NCBI GenBank assembly: GCA_046341775.1
Contig: JBKDQQ010000020.1
Location: 1 to 26,339, forward strand
Reading direction: 5' to 3'
Length of the DNA stretch: 26,339 nucleotides
Source of the DNA: SXXH01 sp041165735
GTDB taxonomy: Bacteria > Planctomycetota > UBA1135 > GCA-002686595
The translations under genes were made by a program, and so were the position numbers. The notes beneath the pieces are model-generated. The model was not told the origin of the DNA and made no database searches. It was given only the letters and a program-made list of their open reading frames with translations. This document shows positions 17,527 to 24,391 of this stretch, in pieces (the first letter of the stretch is position 1; every line of letters begins with the position of its first letter).

Positions 17527-17528
17527 GG

Positions 17529-18002
17529 TCAGAAGAGCGCCGACAGCTGCTGCGGCAGCGTCCTCCCCGTCGTCGGGCAAGGCTCGCAATGATTGTTGCC
17601 AGATCCGGGCATGTGCGCGCATGCGCGGCAGTCGTGCAGCTTTTCCATGGCTTGCGCAACCTTTTGCCGCTGCTCTTCGAGTTCACGCATCTTCGCTTGG
17701 AGCAGACGGTCGTGCTCCTTTAGGGCCGCGGCAACTTGCGCGAAGAAGCCCTCGCGGGCTGTCTCGCCGCCGCGCGCCACCAGCAGGGCGCGGATGCGGT
17801 CGAGGGGCAGGCCCAGCACTTGGAGGTCGCGGATCATGTTGACCCGGTTGACGTCCGTACGGCGGTAGTAACGGAAGCCGCCGCTCGAGCGCGAGGCCGG
17901 CGTGATCAGCCCGAGTTCCTCGTAGTAGCGCAGCGTGCGGAGGTTCGTGTCCGCAATGCGGGCGAAGTCGCCGATCTTCAACAGCTCGCTCGTCTCGCTC
18001 AT
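17529..18002 (-). CDS. MerR-family transcriptional regulator with C-terminal Cys cluster
   Basis: This 157-aa regulator has an N-terminal MerR winged helix: LLKIGDFARIADTNLRTLRY, then YEELGLITPASRSSGGFRYY. A dimerisation coiled coil follows (about 80-125: VAAALKEHDRLLQAKMRELEEQ). The C-terminus carries HDCRACAHMPGSGNNHCEPC, a C-x2-C-x10-C-x2-C set that could bind a metal or an Fe-S cluster. It differs from the SoxR and CueR arrangements, so the signal is unknown. The ATG at 18002 starts just before the helix-turn-helix. It is divergent from the metalloprotease gene at 18287. An imperfect ACCT/AGGGT dyad near 18156-18170 could be an operator, but that is weak. The stop lies 2-3 bp from element 1. 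Confidence 0.9.
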   Translation of the reverse strand: MSETSELLKIGDFARIADTNLRTLRYYEELGLITPASRSSGGFRYYRRTDVNRVNMIRDLQVLGLPLDRIRALLVARGGETAREGFFAQVAAALKEHDRLLQAKMRELEEQRQKVAQAMEKLHDCRACAHMPGSGNNHCEPCPTTGRTLPQQLSALF

Positions 18003-18286
18003 GGTCGCCTCTACCTGCCCGGTTGGCGCGGACCGAATGCCCGCGGACCTCGTCGCTCGTTCCCAAATTTGAACCGTCGCCGCCACGAGGCGGCGCGGGT
18101 CGGGCCGTGGCTCGCGTGTGCCGAGCTCCTCCCGTGGGTCTTGAAGATAACCGGAACCTCGCGTCAGGGTTTTGTCTTTGGCCTTAGCACCTGTGCGTAG
18201 AGGGGGCTGGCTGTCCTAGAATCCCGTCCTCCCGAGCCGCAGCTTCCCGCGTGGGTTGCGCCGGCGGGGGGCACACCACTCCATCC

Positions 18287-18979
18287 ATGCTCGCCTTCAT
18301 CACCTTCGACCCCGTCTACTGGCTGCTCGTCGGTCCGTTCATGCTGCTGGCCTTGTGGGCCAGCTTCCGCGTGAAGTCCACCTTCCACCGCTTCAGCGAG
18401 GTGGGCGTGCGCACCGGCCTCACCGGTGCGGAGGCTGCGTGGCGCGTGGCGCAGGCTGGCGGCGCCACGGATGTCACCATCGAGCGCCACGAGGGGTTCC
18501 TTTCCGACCACTACGATCCGCGCACGAAAACCCTGCGACTCAGCCCTGATGTGTACGACGGGCGCTCGGTCGCGTCGATCGCGGTGGCCGCGCACGAGGC
18601 AGGTCATGCCATCCAGCACGCCAAGGCCTACGCGTGGCTTGGATTCCGCTCGAAGATGGTGCCCGTGACGATGTTCGGCTCGAGCGCATGGATCTGGGTG
18701 TTCATCGGCGGACAGATCTTCGCCAACCCGATGCTCGTCGACCTCGGCATCCTGCTGTTCTCGGCCACGGTGCTCTTCCAACTCGTGACGCTGCCCGTCG
18801 AGTTCGACGCCTCGAATCGGGCCAAGGCTGTGCTCGCCTCTTCGGGCATCGTGACGACCCAGGAAGAAGCTCTGGGCGTCAGCAAGGTGCTCGGCGCGGC
18901 GGCCATGACGTACGTCGCGGGAGCACTGACCGCGATCATGACGCTCTTGTACTTGATCATGCAGCGGCGCGAGGACTGA
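18287..18979 (+). CDS. YugP-type integral-membrane zinc metalloprotease
   Basis: This 230-aa protein belongs to the neutral zinc metallopeptidase family typified by YugP. It has an N-terminal membrane segment (about 9-27), then GLTGAEAAWRVAQAGG, LSDHYDPRTKTLRLSPDVY and the active-site helix SIAVAAHEAGHAIQHA, with HEAGH at 103-107. Further membrane segments lie at about 125-143, 150-170 and 203-225. LPVEFDASNRAKAVL (169-183) carries the conserved Glu that probably serves as third ligand. The substrate is unknown. The ATG at 18287 matches the family start; a GTG at 18251 would add 12 poorly conserved residues. A TAGAAT box at 18217-18222 could be the promoter, with a leader of about 60 nt. Confidence 0.9.
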   Translation: MLAFITFDPVYWLLVGPFMLLALWASFRVKSTFHRFSEVGVRTGLTGAEAAWRVAQAGGATDVTIERHEGFLSDHYDPRTKTLRLSPDVYDGRSVASIAVAAHEAGHAIQHAKAYAWLGFRSKMVPVTMFGSSAWIWVFIGGQIFANPMLVDLGILLFSATVLFQLVTLPVEFDASNRAKAVLASSGIVTTQEEALGVSKVLGAAAMTYVAGALTAIMTLLYLIMQRRED

Positions 18980-19035
18980 CCGCGCCTGGCTAGCGCCCCT
19001 GGATTGCTCCAGAGCCGCGTCCCAAGTCCTCGTCA

Positions 19036-19078
19036 GCGTGGCGCCCCTCGAACCCGAGTGGATCGAGGGGCGCCACGC
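19036..19078. terminator. Perfect 16-bp inverted repeat, probable terminator of the YugP-type gene
   Basis: The arms GCGTGGCGCCCCTCGA (19036-19051) and TCGAGGGGCGCCACGC (19063-19078) are fully complementary, with an 11-nt loop. It lies about 57 nt past the metalloprotease stop. There is no T-tract, so it may act without one or as an mRNA end barrier. Confidence 0.55.
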
Positions 19079-19100
19079 GCTTCAGCGCCTCGTGTGCCTG

Positions 19101-19139
19101 CAACGTGCACCGACAACGAGCACTGACAACGTGCACCGC
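19101..19139. repeat. Three tandem 13-bp units with GTGCAC cores
   Basis: The units are CAACGTGCACCGA, CAACGAGCACTGA and CAACGTGCACCGC, back to back. The first and third contain the palindrome GTGCAC. Spacing is a little over one helical turn, so clustered operator sites are possible. It lies about 275 bp upstream of the secreted-protein gene. Confidence 0.6.
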
Positions 19140-19413
19140 ACGGGGATGGCGGCGCAACTCCAGCCCGCGTAAGAGCTTGAGCAGAAACCCACGCCCAGGC
19201 ACCCAGCGGGGGGGAGGCCGCTCCAGTCTGAACTGGGCGCGAGTTTCGGTGCTTTTATGCCTCCACAGGCAGGTCCCTTTGGGGGATATTTACACCATCG
19301 AGGCGGATGCGGGCATTCCTTTGGTTCTAACGAGCCAAGACCTGCAGTCTCCCTCGACGCGGATCCTCCATCTCTCGTTCGAACGACCCTCTCCTCAACG
19401 GAGTCCAATCCTC

Positions 19414-20838
19414 ATGAAGTCCAGCTTCGCTCTCGTCGCGGCCTTGTGCCTCGCGACCACCTCTTTCGCCCAGACCACGAACCCCGAGGTCGAGCCGAAC
19501 GAGACCAAGGCCCAGGCCACGACCAACGGCACGATCACCATCACGGCGGGCGACAGCCTGACCGGCACGACCACGGGCACCTCGACGACGGTCGCCGGTG
19601 GTGCTTCGGCCGACACGTTCCGCCTCCGGACCGCGACTCTGCCGGCTGGCATCTATCGCCACTCGCTGCAGATCACGACCACGGGCACCGCGGGCCATGT
19701 GGGCTCCATCCGCGGCCTCAACCAGACCGACGGCGGAGCGGGCGTGGGCGGCGTGGTCGGCACCACCGACAACGCGTTCCAGACCAGCTCGACGACCAGC
19801 GTCCCGGCTCGCACCAACTTCTGGTACGGCTTCGGTCGCGGTGAAGAGCTGTACTGGCGTGTCACCGGCACCTCGACGACGACGGGCCCCTACACGGCCA
19901 CGATGGCCACCACCGCGGTCACGCCGACCGTGGTCCCGGGCACGTTCCTCGCGGGCCAGATCACCTTGTCGACCGTGGGCCAGACCACCATCGACAGCGA
20001 CATCCACCTGTTCGACGGCAACCTGGTCGCCATCAACGACGCCAGCAACGACGACGAGTCCATCGCCGAGGGCGGCGTGGGCACCGCGTTGCAGTCGCAG
20101 CTGCGCCGCAACCTGACGGCCGGCACGTACTACCTCGCGGTCGGCCGCTGGAACGTCGGTACGAACGACAACTCGCCCGGCACCGACGACTACCGCACCG
20201 GCAACGTGCTCGACTTCCCGGACATGATCGCGTGCAGCTCGTCGACGGCCTCGGCCAACGACTACGACATCACGATCACCGAGGCTGGTGGCGCGCCCGT
20301 CTCCGTCACGACGACCGCCGTCAACGCCCCGTTCGAGCTGGCCTTCATCCAGTTCACCGTCGTCGACCCGGCCCCGCCGTTCACCGCGTACTGCTTCGGC
20401 GATGGCACCGGCACCGCCTGCCCCTGCGCCAACAACGGCACCGCGGGCAATGGTTGCGCCAGCTCGATCAACCCCGCGGGCGGCAACATCGCCGGCTCGG
20501 GCACCGCGTCGCTGGCGGCTGACACGCTGGTCCTCACCGGCACCGGCCTGCCGAACAGCACGGCCCTGTACTTCCAGGGCACGACCCAGATCGCCTCGGC
20601 CTTCGGCGACGGCTTGCGCTGCGCCGGCGGCTCGGTGATCCGCCTCGGCACCAAGACGAACGTCGCGGGCACCTCGGCCTACCCGGCCGCCGGCGACCAG
20701 TCGGTGTCGGTGCGCGGCGCCGTGACCACGGCCGGCTCGGTCCGCAACTACCAAGTCTGGTACCGCAACGCCGCGGCCTTCTGCACGCCCAGCACGTTCA
20801 ACCTGACGAACGGCCTGAGCGTCACTTGGCAGCCCTGA
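19414..20838 (+). CDS. Secreted Thr-rich protein with pre-peptidase-like domain and planctomycete-type C-terminal module
   Basis: This is a 474-aa protein with a clear signal peptide (MKSSFALVAALCLATTSFA, cleavage probably before Gln20). The mature N-terminus NPEVEPNETKAQAT, followed by GDSLTG and DTFRLRT, fits the pre-peptidase C-terminal-like (PPC) pattern. DSDIHLFDGNLVAINDAS and LTAGTYYLAVGRW continue this beta-sandwich theme. From about residue 324 a distinct module begins (YCFGDGTGTACPCANNGTAG) with further Cys residues near GLRCAGG and AAFCTP, ending NGLSVTWQP. I associate this module with exported planctomycete proteins, from memory. There is no catalytic motif. An ACGGAG sits about 10 nt before the ATG. 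Codon use is ACC/ACG/GGC-rich. Role unknown; extracellular or envelope. Confidence 0.88.
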   Translation: MKSSFALVAALCLATTSFAQTTNPEVEPNETKAQATTNGTITITAGDSLTGTTTGTSTTVAGGASADTFRLRTATLPAGIYRHSLQITTTGTAGHVGSIRGLNQTDGGAGVGGVVGTTDNAFQTSSTTSVPARTNFWYGFGRGEELYWRVTGTSTTTGPYTATMATTAVTPTVVPGTFLAGQITLSTVGQTTIDSDIHLFDGNLVAINDASNDDESIAEGGVGTALQSQLRRNLTAGTYYLAVGRWNVGTNDNSPGTDDYRTGNVLDFPDMIACSSSTASANDYDITITEAGGAPVSVTTTAVNAPFELAFIQFTVVDPAPPFTAYCFGDGTGTACPCANNGTAGNGCASSINPAGGNIAGSGTASLAADTLVLTGTGLPNSTALYFQGTTQIASAFGDGLRCAGGSVIRLGTKTNVAGTSAYPAAGDQSVSVRGAVTTAGSVRNYQVWYRNAAAFCTPSTFNLTNGLSVTWQP

Positions 20839-20907
20839 TTCGGGCTGACAGACGAGATTGACTGGCGGGCGGCGTCGCGACGAGCGGCGCCGCTCGGCAT
20901 TTGTCGG

Positions 20908-20933
20908 GATGCTGGCCCCGTTCGTTGTGCGCG
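20908..20933 (+). repeat. Left terminal inverted repeat of element 2
   Basis: 26-bp family copy with GATGCTGGCCCC facing outward. Confidence 0.78.
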
Positions 20934-21391
20934 TCCCGCCCACCTTCTGCCACGTCGGTGCACTTCCGAGCGTCCATTGCAGTGGAGGAGGGGCCCGTGG
21001 CAAGGCCTGGCGGCGCCATCGCCCGCCCCGGCGCTCGCCTGGGCGGCCCCTCGGCCCACGGGCTGCCACCACGAGGCTTGCCGCCGATTGCGGAGGCCGC
21101 GCACGGCCAGGGCCAAGTCAATCGTGCGCTCCGCCGCCTCGCCTACCGCGCACGACCGCAACCAACACATCCGATTGGCGACGACCATGAACCACACTGG
21201 GTCCGCAGCCGCATCCGCGAGGAATCGCACCCGCCGCGACGATCAACCGCGGCGACCACCATCATCGGCGGGAGGGTGAACGCAACGGCGACGCGCACAG
21301 GGCGTCGTCGCGTGCAGCGGCGGCCACCACGCGGTGGCCAAGGGAGGCCCGTGAACGGCATCCGTCCCGAGCGGAGCCGCGCAATCCAGGC

Positions 21392-21417
21392 CTCGCACAA
21401 TGAAAGGGGCCAGCATC
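21392..21417 (-). repeat. Right terminal inverted repeat of element 2
   Basis: 26-bp family copy in reverse orientation. Over the first 23 bases it is identical to the copy at 26201. Confidence 0.78.
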
Positions 21418-21438
21418 AGGCACCGCGGTCCCGAGCGC

Positions 21439-21735
21439 TCACTCACCCAACGCGCTGCGCAGCTCCGCCAGCAGCAGGCGCTCGTCGAAGCGCAGCGGCG
21501 ACTCCTTGTGGTAGCCGCGCACCCAGGCGCGCCCTTCGACCAGCAAGAAGGGCACTGCGCGCTTGCCGGTCTCCGCTTCGAGCTTCTCAGCCGCGCCCGG
21601 GGTCGTCGACAGGAGCACCTTGCGCCACGCCAGCCCCTTCTGCGCGATCCAGCGGTCGAGGCGGGTGCAGTCGGGGCACCAGCTCTCGGAGTACACGGCG
21701 ATGTCGCGGCCGGCGAGGAAGGCGAGTTCGTCCAT
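21439..21735 (-). CDS. Glutaredoxin-like protein with CPDC motif
   Basis: This 98-aa single-domain thioredoxin-fold protein has IAVYSESWCPDCTRLDRWIA, with redox pair Cys-Pro-Asp-Cys near residues 19-22. The cis-Pro segment is AVPFLLVEGR. It ends with ELRSALGE, as in short glutaredoxin-like proteins. The classical glutaredoxin motif is CPYC; CPDC suggests a different redox potential or partner. The ATG at 21735 starts five residues before the first strand. A TAGAAC hexamer lies about 7 nt upstream, a near match to the TANNNT boxes elsewhere. It is divergent from the SIS-domain gene at 21837, with a gap of about 100 bp. Confidence 0.87.
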   Translation of the reverse strand: MDELAFLAGRDIAVYSESWCPDCTRLDRWIAQKGLAWRKVLLSTTPGAAEKLEAETGKRAVPFLLVEGRAWVRGYHKESPLRFDERLLLAELRSALGE

Positions 21736-21836
21736 TCGTCGGGTTCTACCACGCCGCGGCGTCCGCGCGCGCCCGCCGGCATCGGGATGGACTGCGGGGC
21801 GCGCGTGTGGCACAAGATCGAACGCGAGGAGCGTCC

Positions 21837-22964
21837 TTGGACCTGATCCGCATCGACACCACCGCCGTCCTGTCGCGCCCTTCCTACGGCGAGCGTGGCG
21901 TCGACGAAACCATGTACGCGGCGGAGTGCAAGGCGGTCCACGAGTGGATCGACGCGCAGGAGACGTTGCACGACGCGGCGCACTGCGAGCTCGCCCTCGA
22001 CGCAGCCGAGGAGTGGGCCTCGTCGGTGGCGGGGCGCTACAGCGATGTCGTCGTCCTCGGCGTGGGCGACGCGGCGCGCGCGGCCTCCGCGCTGCGCACC
22101 GCGCTCGTGTCGCCCTTCCAAGGCGCGCACGCTCCGCGCCTGTCGGTGCTCGACGACGACGACCCCGACCTCGTCGGCGAGTTCCTCGACGCCTGCGATC
22201 CGGCCACGACCTTGGTGCAAGTCGTCTCTCGCTCGGGCGGCACGCCGGGCACCTTGGCCCAATGGATGCTCGTGCGCGACCGGCTGGCGCGCGCCCTGGG
22301 CGAGGAGGCGCACAAGGAGCACATCGTCATCAGCACGCGCGACCCCGAAGGCCCGCTGGCCGAGATCGCGCGGCGCGAGGGCTACCGCGCGTTCCCGCTG
22401 GGGCCGTCCGACGGCGCGCAGGCGCTGCTGTCGAGCGCCGCGTGGCTCGGGCCGCTGTTGTGCGGCGTGGATGTGCGCGGGCTGCTCGCCGGGGCGCAGA
22501 AGACGGCCGAGCTCGCACGCGAGGCGGGCGGCGAGAACCCGCTGGTGCTGTGGTCGGCGGCCGAGCGTTGCTTCGACCGCCAGCCGATGGTGGCGCGCAC
22601 GCTCGTGGCGGGCCACCGCCTGCGCGGCCTGGCCGCTCTTGTTTCGCGCGTGCTCGACGGCACCTCGGGCTACCAACGCGCCAGCGAGCCCTTCGACGGC
22701 GACGGCTACGCCCGGCTCGTGGTCGTCGAACGCGCCGACCATGTCGAGCGGTTGGGAGAGGTGCACGCCGACTTGCCCGTGGTGTCGGAACTCGCGGGGC
22801 GCACGCTGAACGAACTGGTGGCGCGCGCCCGTGACGAGGCGCGCGCGCGCCTGGAGAAGGGCGGAGTGCCGACCATCGTCGCCAGCCTGCCGTGCGTCAC
22901 GCCGCATGTCGTGGGGCAGCACGCGCTCCTGCTGGAGCTCGTCAGTCGCGCGCGCTACGCCTGA
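21837..22964 (+). CDS. Phosphoglucose-isomerase-like SIS protein with degenerate active site
   Basis: This 375-aa protein follows the collinear plan of phosphoglucose isomerase but is shorter. VVVLGVGDAARAASALRTAL (71-90) replaces the GIGGS sugar-phosphate loop. VQVVSRSGGTPGTLAQWML (127-145) corresponds to SKSGTTxET. LLSSAAWLGPLLCGVDVRGLLAGA aligns with the LSxVGLLPxxLxGID region, but the preceding GGR is absent. The catalytic-Glu region reads YQRASEPFDGDGYARLV. VSELAGRTLNELVARAR matches the C-terminal helix. It is probably a sugar-phosphate-binding relative rather than a standard isomerase. The TTG at 21837 is preceded by CGAGGAG; GTG a few codons upstream is the alternative. It converges with the microcompartment operon. 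Confidence 0.78.
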   Translation: MDLIRIDTTAVLSRPSYGERGVDETMYAAECKAVHEWIDAQETLHDAAHCELALDAAEEWASSVAGRYSDVVVLGVGDAARAASALRTALVSPFQGAHAPRLSVLDDDDPDLVGEFLDACDPATTLVQVVSRSGGTPGTLAQWMLVRDRLARALGEEAHKEHIVISTRDPEGPLAEIARREGYRAFPLGPSDGAQALLSSAAWLGPLLCGVDVRGLLAGAQKTAELAREAGGENPLVLWSAAERCFDRQPMVARTLVAGHRLRGLAALVSRVLDGTSGYQRASEPFDGDGYARLVVVERADHVERLGEVHADLPVVSELAGRTLNELVARARDEARARLEKGGVPTIVASLPCVTPHVVGQHALLLELVSRARYA

Positions 22965-23037
22965 GCGCCCTCGGACGGCGCCGCGCGTGGATGCATGCGC
23001 GGACAAGTCCGGTCGAGGATCCGTGCGGCTTCGACGC

Positions 23038-23067
23038 GCGCGGCGCTCAACGGCGCGGCGCTCAACG
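23038..23067. repeat. 15-bp tandem duplication at the aldolase stop
   Basis: GCGCGGCGCTCAACG is present twice in tandem (23038-23052 and 23053-23067). The second copy contains the aldolase stop. The same word occurs at the epimerase stop (4432-4446 region). Confidence 0.65.
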
Positions 23068-23778
23068 CGGGCAGGGGCGCTCGAGCGTGTTGACCGTCGA
23101 GATGCCCAACTGGCCGCGCGTGCCAAGCAGCTTCTGGACCGCCTCCGGCGGCAAGGCGTTCACCTTGCCGACGCAGTGCGCCAGCCACAGGATCTTCGCC
23201 GTGTGCTCGAGCATGTCGAGCTTCTTGTAGGCGTCGAGCAGGTTCGCGCCCAAGGTCACCGATCCGTGGTTCTGCATCACCAAGGTGTCGGAACACTTGA
23301 CGATCTTGCGGATCGACTCGGGCAGTTCGGGCGTGCCCGGCGTGCCGTACGGCGCCGTGGGGATGCCGCCGATCGTGACGATGATCTCGGGGATGATCGG
23401 GGTCTGCAGGTCGATGCCCGCGATGGTCATCGCCACCGCGTGCGGAGGATGGCAGTGCAGCACCGCCCGCATGTCCGGTCGCTCTTGGTACGAGACGAGG
23501 TGGATGCCGATCTCCGAGCTGGCCCGCGGTCCGTTGTCGACCGGCTTGCCTTGCATGTCGACCTTGGCGAGGTTCTCGGGCGACAAGAAGCCCTTCATCG
23601 CGCCTGTGGGTGTGACGACGATCGTCCCGTCGGCGAGCCGCGCGCTGATGTTGCCGTCGGCGGCGACGATGTAGCCGCGCGCGTAGCACAGCTTGCCGAT
23701 CTCGCAGATCGCGTTGCGCAGGCGCGCCTCCTCGTCGCTCCAGCCGCGCTTCTGCGCCAGTTCCTCGATGCCGCTCAT
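23062..23778 (-). CDS. Class II aldolase (fuculose/rhamnulose-phosphate aldolase type) of a microcompartment operon
   Basis: This 238-aa zinc-dependent aldolase has substrate loops DGNISARL (41-48) and VTPTGAMKG (55-63), and SSEIGIH with the acid/base Glu89. The zinc ligands are His108 and His110 in AVLHCHPPHAV, and His171 in QNHGSVTLG. In the family these enzymes cleave L-fuculose-1-phosphate or L-rhamnulose-1-phosphate to lactaldehyde and DHAP. Its ATG overlaps the stop of the upstream pentamer gene by 4 nt (23775-23778), so it is co-translated with shell genes. I see no clear linker plus amphipathic C-terminal helix that would mark an encapsulation peptide. The gene is last in the operon, and the exact sugar is inferred from context. 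Confidence 0.9.
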   Translation of the reverse strand: MSGIEELAQKRGWSDEEARLRNAICEIGKLCYARGYIVAADGNISARLADGTIVVTPTGAMKGFLSPENLAKVDMQGKPVDNGPRASSEIGIHLVSYQERPDMRAVLHCHPPHAVAMTIAGIDLQTPIIPEIIVTIGGIPTAPYGTPGTPELPESIRKIVKCSDTLVMQNHGSVTLGANLLDAYKKLDMLEHTAKILWLAHCVGKVNALPPEAVQKLLGTRGQLGISTVNTLERPCPR

Positions 23779-24086
23779 GGCGTGCCTCCCGCGGCGCGGT
23801 GGTCGTAGGCGAGCGCGCCGTCGCGCTCCACGTAGTCGACGACCGCGACGACCACCGTCTTCACGGCCCCGTCCTTGGCGTCGAGCATCTGCCTCGCGCT
23901 GTTGCCTTCGTCCATGACGAGCACGCGGTCGCCGACTCCTGCTTGCGCGTGATCGATGCCGACGCGCACTCGGCCTTGCTTGCGTCCAGCGGGATCGACC
24001 GGCTGGAGCAGCAGCAGCGTGCGGCCCTCTAGCACCGGGATCTGCACGGGCGACACGACGGTGCCCACGACTTGCGCGAGGAACAT
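23775..24086 (-). CDS. Microcompartment vertex protein BMC-P (EutN/CcmL family), third copy
   Basis: This 103-aa EutN/CcmL-fold shell protein forms pentamers that close the vertices of the icosahedral shell. It opens with MFLAQVVGTVVSPVQIPVLE, then RTLLLLQPVD, VGIDHAQAGVGDRVLV, the conserved EGNSARQML pore-side motif, and TVVVAVVDYVE. The ATG at 24086 has GGAGG about 7 nt upstream, inside the end of the preceding gene region. The stop overlaps the aldolase start by 4 nt. It is the most canonical of the three copies together with the first. Confidence 0.9.
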   Translation of the reverse strand: MFLAQVVGTVVSPVQIPVLEGRTLLLLQPVDPAGRKQGRVRVGIDHAQAGVGDRVLVMDEGNSARQMLDAKDGAVKTVVVAVVDYVERDGALAYDHRAAGGTP

Positions 24087-24099
24087 CAGCCGACCTCCG

Positions 24100-24384
24100 T
24101 CACGGGGCGAGCCTCCGGCCGCCGGCCCAGGCTTCCTCCACCCACCCGATGATCGCGGCGTCCACCGGCACGAAGGTCTCCGGGCAGGCGAGCGCCGCCT
24201 CGCGTCCGTCGATCCAGTGCACGAAGTCGCCGGGACCCGAGGAGATGGCGCTGCAGGCGACGACGACATCGCCGCTGGCCACGCCATCGGCGTCGAGGGG
24301 TTGGATCAACTGCAACGCGACGCCGCGCAGTCCTTCGTACTGCTGCGTGGCGACCAGCCTGCCGACGACGCGCGCGAGGTGCAT
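24100..24384 (-). CDS. Microcompartment vertex protein BMC-P, divergent second copy
   Basis: This 94-aa protein of the same family opens with MHLARVVGRLVATQQYEGLR, followed by ALQLIQPLDADG. The usual D-x-x-G-A-G-x-G stretch is altered to CSAISSGPGDFVHW, and the GSSAR/GNSAR motif is replaced by DGREAALACPE. It ends VPVDAAIIGWVEEAW, which keeps the final strand pattern. It lies 7 nt after the first copy and 13 nt before the third, in one operon. The divergence suggests a specialised or asymmetric vertex role; this is inference. Confidence 0.83.
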   Translation of the reverse strand: MHLARVVGRLVATQQYEGLRGVALQLIQPLDADGVASGDVVVACSAISSGPGDFVHWIDGREAALACPETFVPVDAAIIGWVEEAWAGGRRLAP

Positions 24385-24391
24385 GCGCGCC

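Larger units (their letters stand above)
17074..17527. mobile_element. Element 1: about 452-bp non-coding segment bounded by 26-bp terminal inverted repeats
   Basis: The left end (17075-17100) begins GATGCTGGCCCCTTTCGCTG, and the reverse complement of the right end (17501-17526) begins GATGCTGGCCCCGATCGCTG. By my count they match at 24 of 26 positions, and one further flanking base also pairs. No long conserved protein lies between them, and this stretch of more than 450 bp has no gene I can support. There is no obvious target-site duplication. The right end lies 2-3 bp past the MerR stop and the left end is 20 bp upstream of the desulfurase start, so the element fills the whole gap. A MITE-like or paired REP-like repeat is the likeliest class. 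Confidence 0.68.
18980..19413. other. Intergenic region of 434 bp with terminator hairpin and short tandem repeats
   Basis: No gene is supported here. The region holds a perfect 16-bp hairpin (19036-19078), three 13-bp tandem units (19101-19139), and a locally AT-richer stretch (about 19245-19330) that may contain the promoter of the secreted protein. I could not find a clear -35/-10 pair in it. Confidence 0.6.
20908..21417. mobile_element. Element 2: about 510-bp non-coding segment bounded by the same inverted repeats
   Basis: The left end (20908-20933) begins GATGCTGGCCCCGTTCGTTG, and the reverse complement of the right end (21392-21417) begins GATGCTGGCCCCTTTCATTG. By my count they match at 23 of 26 positions. 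The interior shows no similarity to element 1 on either strand that I could see, and no protein I can support. It lies in the gap between the convergent secreted-protein and glutaredoxin genes. The 69 bp before it (20839-20907) and 21 bp after it hold nothing recognisable. No target duplication is evident (flanks TCGG and AGGC). Confidence 0.66.

Noticed and set aside
23100..23203. Encapsulation peptide at the aldolase C-terminus.
   Set aside because: The terminal helix (PPEAVQKLLG) appears to belong to the aldolase fold. There is no flexible linker followed by a separate amphipathic helix.
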